Shown: positions 7,045 through 9,117 of the stretch, piece by piece
Layout of the letters: each line of letters begins with the position of its first letter
Position numbering within the stretch: position 1 is the first letter of the stretch
Assembly: GCA_027485005.1 (NCBI GenBank)
Contig: JAIXRX010000001.1
Span: 1 to 9,117, forward strand
Source: Alphaproteobacteria bacterium
GTDB lineage: Bacteria > Pseudomonadota > Alphaproteobacteria > Rickettsiales > JAIXRX01
Reading direction: 5' to 3'
Length of the DNA stretch: 9,117 nucleotides
Program-made: the position numbers and the translations under genes
The notes under the pieces: model-generated
The model's database searches: none
Told to the model about the DNA's origin: nothing
Seen by the model: only the letters and a program-made list of their open reading frames with translations

Positions 7045-7585
7045 ATATCTTGCTTAGCAAAGTTGTCGCTTCATCTTGCCATTGGCGCGCACTTGTTTGT
7101 ACATGCGACCAAAGCGCCGTTTTGGCATCCATACTCACTTTTAGGGCCGCCTCCCCGTATAGGTTTTTAGCCAAGGCCAGCTGAGATTCCGCCTCAGAGA
7201 TTTCCCACGCTGCATGATAGGCCTTCAAACGGCCAAACAATGCTTCGGCTACATGTTTCATGCGGCGGTGCATACCCGTGTCAGACACCCCTACCTCGCG
7301 TAAGTTACGGTCCATATCCGCAATAAAATGTTCGAGCAATCGTTGCTCAAATGTTTGGCGCTGCCCCAAGTCCAATGACGTTTTTTTCAGCACTTCCATC
7401 AACAAAAAAAGCTGTACAATAATCACTTCAAAACGCCCCTCTAGCGTGTCGGGAACGGCGGCTGCTCCATACCACTCAGGTGCGCGCGCGCGCTCCACCG
7501 CTTGGACATAAATGTCAGCAACCAGAAGGGTTTGGGCATCAGGGCCAGAAAACCATGACTTGACGGATTGCAACAGGCTTTGCAT
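7034..7585 (-). CDS. Ubiquinol-cytochrome c chaperone family protein (Cbp3/UQCC1-like)
   Basis: Bacterial relative of mitochondrial Cbp3/UQCC1, which helps cytochrome b and the bc1 complex (complex III) assemble. It has 183 residues. Family landmarks are IYVQAVERARAPEWYG (25-40), VPDTLEGRFE (44-53), a hydrophobic helix at 54-66, and the strongly conserved DMDRNLREVGVSD (90-102), then MKHVAEALFGRLKAY. It is mostly helical with no signal peptide, so it is probably cytoplasmic or on the inner face of the membrane. The frame extends to 7651, but AGAGGA (7597-7592) lies 6 bases before the ATG at 7585, and the longer form would run into bamE, so 7585 is chosen. It is divergent from bamE with 39 bases between starts, a pairing known from other alphaproteobacteria. 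The DUF177-plsX genes often near it elsewhere are not in the window. Confidence 0.9.
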   Translation of the reverse strand: MQSLLQSVKSWFSGPDAQTLLVADIYVQAVERARAPEWYGAAAVPDTLEGRFEVIIVQLFLLMEVLKKTSLDLGQRQTFEQRLLEHFIADMDRNLREVGVSDTGMHRRMKHVAEALFGRLKAYHAAWEISEAESQLALAKNLYGEAALKVSMDAKTALWSHVQTSARQWQDEATTLLSKISNA

Positions 7586-7588
7586 GAT
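7560..7588 (+). promoter_or_regulatory. Predicted promoter of bamE, overlapping the start of the bc1 chaperone gene
   Basis: TTGACG (7560-7565) and CATGAT (7583-7588) are 17 bases apart. A start near 7595 would give a leader of about 30 bases containing the GAGAGAG ribosome site (7614-7620). The -10 box includes the start codon of the divergent chaperone gene, so the two transcripts would overlap at their 5' ends. Confidence 0.4.
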
Positions 7589-7624
7589 AGTTCCTCTATC
7601 TTTTAAACTCTTTGAGAGAGTAAA

Positions 7625-8137
7625 ATGAAATACACCAACCAGCAATGGCAAAAGAAGTTCTTTCTCATTCTTTGTGCAAGCCTCTCGCTTGCGCTATCAG
7701 CGTGCACACCGAAAGTACAGCAAGAAGGGTTTCCTCCTGCGGCCGAAATGAAAGAGAAGCTGGGCGCCGCTGCCACTCGCCAAGATGTTTTGCAAGCACT
7801 TGGTACGCCGTCTATTCGCAATAATTATGGTGACGAAATCTGGTATTATATTTCGACTCAAAAAGAGTCTCATGCCTTTTTTGCGCCTGAAGTCACCCGT
7901 CAGGATGTGCTGAAAATTACTTTTGCGGCCGATGGCAGCGTGAAACAAGCGGATGTGTTGGATAAAAGCGCTGGAAAAGATGTGGCGATGTTTGATAAAA
8001 TCACCCCAACCGAGGGCCACAAACTTGGATTTGCCGAACAGGTGCTCGGGAATGTCGGGCGGTTCAATGCACCGACTGGGGCCAACCGAGCAGGCACCCG
8101 TCAACCTCGTTCAGGTAGTATTCCTGGAAGAATGTAA
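7625..8137 (+). CDS. bamE: Outer membrane protein assembly factor BamE (SmpA/OmlA) lipoprotein
   Basis: Lipoprotein of the Bam complex, which folds beta-barrels into the outer membrane. It has 170 residues. A signal peptide with a lipobox L24-S-A-C27 makes C27 the lipidated N-terminus, and no Asp follows it, in keeping with sorting to the outer membrane. The BamE fold is shown by TRQDVLQALGTPS and the WYYIS strand, then HAFFAPEVTRQDVLKITFAADGSV, the pattern usual in alphaproteobacteria. The C-terminus carries the LGNVGRFN segment and then a basic, Gly/Arg/Pro-rich tail of about 20 residues that is probably disordered. GAGAGAG (7614-7620) precedes the ATG by 4 bases. It is divergent from the bc1 chaperone and convergent with the DUF4865-like gene, 14 bases apart. 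It is functionally linked to lptD and surA in this window. Confidence 0.94.
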   Translation: MKYTNQQWQKKFFLILCASLSLALSACTPKVQQEGFPPAAEMKEKLGAAATRQDVLQALGTPSIRNNYGDEIWYYISTQKESHAFFAPEVTRQDVLKITFAADGSVKQADVLDKSAGKDVAMFDKITPTEGHKLGFAEQVLGNVGRFNAPTGANRAGTRQPRSGSIPGRM

Positions 8138-8151
8138 ACTAATGTAAAAGC

Positions 8152-8700
8152 TTATTTCGGTTCCGAAATATGCAATACGTCATATGACAAGACACGGTCA
8201 TGCGTCGATTTAGTTGCGCTGGTTTTGTCTTTCCACAAAGTGTAGCGCATCACTTCCCAACGATCCGCATCGATCGCCACTGCGGACAAATAAACATCTG
8301 GATTCGTGCGCAATTTTTTCTGAAATTTAATTTCTTCTTCTTGCAGCTCTTGCAGATTTTTCTCGAGCGGAATCGCATCGGATTCTTGTAAGCAAAAGGT
8401 CGGCAAAATGTCAGGGTTGCCATTGCCGCAATCTAGCACCATCCAGCCACGCACGCGTGGGCGTGAAAAGCTGCTCACCACACCTTTGAACAAATCTTCG
8501 AGCAGAAATTGTTTGGTCGATTGCAGATTTTCCCAAATGTAAAAAGGCGCATAAATATGCTCGGCGGCGTCGAACAAAAAGGCTTTGTGGCGCATGCCTG
8601 GCAAGGTGTCAAAAAGCTCGCGGCGTTTTTCCACGCGTTCGCGCACCGCTTTAGCGGTGAAATCATGCGGCAGATGAATGGTATATTGCATAGCAAGCAT
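8152..8700 (-). CDS. DUF4865-like protein of unknown function
   Basis: The 182-residue protein resembles the DUF4865 family from memory: an AMQYTIHLP opening, LPGMRHKAFLF (33-43), YAPFYIW (50-56), and SFSRPRVRGW (77-86). The biochemical role of that family is not known to me. The alternating strands and helices would suit a ferredoxin-like (dimeric alpha/beta barrel) fold, which is inference. Residues about 105-130 are rich in Glu, Gln and Leu and probably form a long helix. There is no signal peptide or membrane segment, so it is probably cytoplasmic. The start at 8700 is supported by TAGGAG (8712-8707) 6 bases upstream; an ATG at 8691 is less well placed. It lies downstream of thiL on the same strand (88 bases), with a hairpin between them. 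Confidence 0.72.
   Translation of the reverse strand: MLAMQYTIHLPHDFTAKAVRERVEKRRELFDTLPGMRHKAFLFDAAEHIYAPFYIWENLQSTKQFLLEDLFKGVVSSFSRPRVRGWMVLDCGNGNPDILPTFCLQESDAIPLEKNLQELQEEEIKFQKKLRTNPDVYLSAVAIDADRWEVMRYTLWKDKTSATKSTHDRVLSYDVLHISEPK
8153..8170. terminator. Hairpin between the converging bamE and DUF4865-like genes
   Basis: A perfect 8-base inverted repeat, TATTTCGG / CCGAAATA, with TT at the centre, covers the last codons of the DUF4865-like gene. bamE ends 15 bases before it, so it could stop transcripts from both sides. On the minus strand it is followed by CTTTTACATT, only a broken U-tract, and on the plus strand there is no U-tract, so intrinsic termination is uncertain. Confidence 0.4.
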
Positions 8701-8765
8701 GAGGAACTCCTAAGAATTTAGCTGACGTTTTTTGCGCCGAAATCCACCCAAAGGCAAGCAGCAAA

Positions 8766-8784
8766 TATGCTGTGGTGCAGCATA
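8766..8784 (-). terminator. Hairpin just after thiL
   Basis: A perfect 7-base stem, TATGCTG / CAGCATA, with a 5-base loop begins four bases past the thiL stop codon. It is followed on the minus strand by TTTGCTGCTTGCC, a poor U-tract. It may be a weak terminator or a 3'-end stabiliser separating thiL from the DUF4865-like gene. Confidence 0.4.
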
Positions 8785-8788
8785 GCTG

Positions 8789-9117
8789 TTATGAAAAATG
8801 GTTGAATCCACGAGCAGCAGGCATCACAGCGCCTTGTAGCTGCACTTGGCCTGCGCCTTCTACCACGCGCCCTACCACCTGCAACGCAACGCCTGTTTGC
8901 TGCGCCATTTTTTCTAATAATGAGACATACATCTCAGGCAACGTGAAAAGCAGCTCATAATCATCACCACCCGTCATCGCGAGTTCGCGCGCTTCTGCAT
9001 CCGAAAACGCAAGATGCTGCGCGTATGCATGCAGCGGTATCTGTTCAGCTTCCAGCACAATATCCACCTGAGAAGCTTTAGCGATATGCGCGGCGTCTTG
9101 CAGCAAGCCATCCGAAA
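8789..9117 (-). CDS. thiL: Thiamine-monophosphate kinase, C-terminal part (runs off the window)
   Basis: ATP-dependent kinase converting thiamine monophosphate to thiamine diphosphate, the last step of cofactor synthesis, in the cytoplasm. Only about 109 C-terminal residues are present; the start and the N-terminal ATP-binding half lie beyond the right edge. The visible part begins S-D-G-L-L-Q-D-A-A-H-I-A, the ThiL metal/substrate loop, then continues with VDIVLEAEQIPLH. TGGDDYELLFT is the hallmark of the AIRS C-terminal domain, and the protein ends RGFNHFS, near the usual GF-x-HF finish. A TTG at 9106 in the frame is an internal Leu codon, not a start, since the conserved SDG lies before it. 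The stop is TAA at 8791-8789. Confidence 0.93.
   Translation of the reverse strand, partial: SDGLLQDAAHIAKASQVDIVLEAEQIPLHAYAQHLAFSDAEARELAMTGGDDYELLFTLPEMYVSLLEKMAQQTGVALQVVGRVVEGAGQVQLQGAVMPAARGFNHFS

Noticed and set aside
7586..7651. Extended N-terminus of the bc1 chaperone from 7651.
   Set aside because: It would overlap bamE, and a well-spaced AGAGGA lies before the ATG at 7585.

Overview
The window looks like chromosomal DNA from an alphaproteobacterium of moderate GC content. The evidence is the gene content and the protein signatures: an alphaproteobacterial-type BamE, an RsmA N-terminus of the alphaproteobacterial kind, and a cytochrome bc1 assembly chaperone of the Cbp3 family next to bamE. 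The order lptD-surA-rsmA facing gmk is also familiar from this class. The exact order or genus cannot be fixed from the sequence. No tRNA, rRNA, CRISPR array, insertion sequence, prophage or other mobile element was seen.

Layout, left to right. (1) Plus-strand operon 53-4376: lptD, surA and rsmA, with gaps of 1 and 6 bases. pdxA, which commonly lies between surA and rsmA, is absent. (2) Minus-strand block 6075-4373: SCO1/SenC, PCuAC copper chaperone and gmk. SCO1 and PCuAC overlap by 11 bases, and gmk overlaps the end of rsmA tail to tail by 4 bases. (3) A 165-base divergent promoter region (6076-6240) with a good promoter candidate on each strand. (4) An unrecognised Ala/Pro/Gln-rich protein, 6241-7044 (+). 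(5) A Cbp3-type ubiquinol-cytochrome c chaperone, 7585-7034 (-), with only 39 bases between its start and that of bamE, 7625-8137 (+). (6) A DUF4865-like protein, 8700-8152 (-), and the C-terminal part of thiL, 9117-8789 (-), which runs off the right edge. No stretch over 300 bases lacks a gene.

Functionally, most of the window is assembly machinery. LptD, SurA and BamE serve the outer membrane: LptD inserts LPS, and SurA and the Bam complex deliver and fold barrels such as LptD. SCO1 and PCuAC deliver copper to cytochrome c oxidase, and the Cbp3 homologue helps assemble cytochrome bc1. This implies a diderm that makes LPS and respires aerobically with complexes III and IV. RsmA (ribosome maturation), Gmk (GMP to GDP) and ThiL (thiamine diphosphate) are housekeeping.

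No clear new system is present. The best candidate for something undescribed is the 267-residue protein at 6241-7044, which has its own strong-looking promoter and sits between the complex IV and complex III assembly genes.
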